DNA of 14,131 nt from Baffinella frigidus (Eukaryota > Cryptophyceae > Cryptomonadales > Baffinellaceae): assembly GCA_026770585.1 (NCBI GenBank), contig MU647065.1, positions 181,790 through 195,920 of the forward strand. The letters are read 5' to 3'. Position 1 is the first letter of the stretch. Each line of letters starts with the position of its first letter. The notes under the pieces were generated by a model. That model was not told the origin of the DNA. It saw nothing but the letters and a program-made list of their open reading frames with translations, and did no database searches. A program made the position numbers and the translations under genes. Of this stretch, positions 14,041 to 14,131 are shown piece by piece.

Positions 14041-14131
14041 GCGGAACCCTGAACCCTCAAACGAAACGCGGAACCCTGCACCCTCAAACGAAACGCGGAA
14101 CCCTGAACCCTCAAACGAAACGCGGAACCCT
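14041..14131. repeat. 27-bp minisatellite running off the window
   Basis: GCGGAACCCTG starts at 14041, 14068 and 14095, with a cut fourth unit at 14122; the unit ends CCCTCAAACGAAAC. Exact 27-bp spacing. The array is cut by the window end. Confidence 0.92.

Overview
The window looks like a piece of a eukaryotic nuclear genome, most likely a protist or alga. Three things point that way: telomere-type heptamers (TTTAGGG/CCCTAAA and many degenerate forms) inside the sequence, GT-AG introns in the one recognisable gene, and a very high density of non-coding repeats. There is no prokaryotic layout: no operon, no long ORF with a ribosome binding site, no rRNA and no convincing tRNA. The taxon cannot be fixed from the sequence; the telomere type fits plants, green algae and several other algal lineages.

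Protein-coding content is small. Between about 8.8 and 10.4 kb there is a GC-rich island. On the plus strand are the first three exons of an NADPH-dependent 2,4-dienoyl-CoA reductase (FadH-like; exons 9743-9804, 10105-10195, 10356-10404). A second, damaged copy of exon 3 lies at 10591-10630, and the rest of the gene is absent. Just upstream are a possible terminal exon of another plus-strand gene (9612-9725) and a minus-strand exon (9070-9339, start MGNAES, donor GTGAGT). At 1.17-1.58 kb, on the minus strand, are several broken pieces of a PDZ-domain coding sequence.

Almost everything else is repeats. About fifteen inverted-repeat (foldback or MITE-like) elements of roughly 40-280 bp are spread from 1 kb to 12.7 kb, many nested or partly deleted. 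The best-defined group has ends TTATC...GATAA and 4-bp target duplications. Four copies are flanked by perfect 4-bp repeats (TCTT, AACC, ACAC, ACTC), and two sit inside one arm of a larger inverted repeat whose other arm preserves the empty site. No transposase is visible, so these would be non-autonomous.

Layout: 1-175 TG-rich heptamers folding into a palindrome; 410-1160 dispersed repeat, 18-bp minisatellite and an inverted repeat; 1174-1830 PDZ remnants and an inverted repeat; 1985-2850 inverted repeat, GGGTGA array and AT-rich heptamer arrays in a complex repeat; 2860-3480 short dispersed GC-rich repeats; 3400-6260 foldback elements; 6450-7760 degenerate telomere-like arrays in opposed orientation around another inverted repeat; 7787-8330 dispersed ~30-bp motif; 8139-8727 more inverted repeats; 8777-10640 exon island; 10642-12860 foldback elements and direct repeats; 12900-14131 C-rich minisatellites, ending in a 27-bp tandem repeat that runs off the window.
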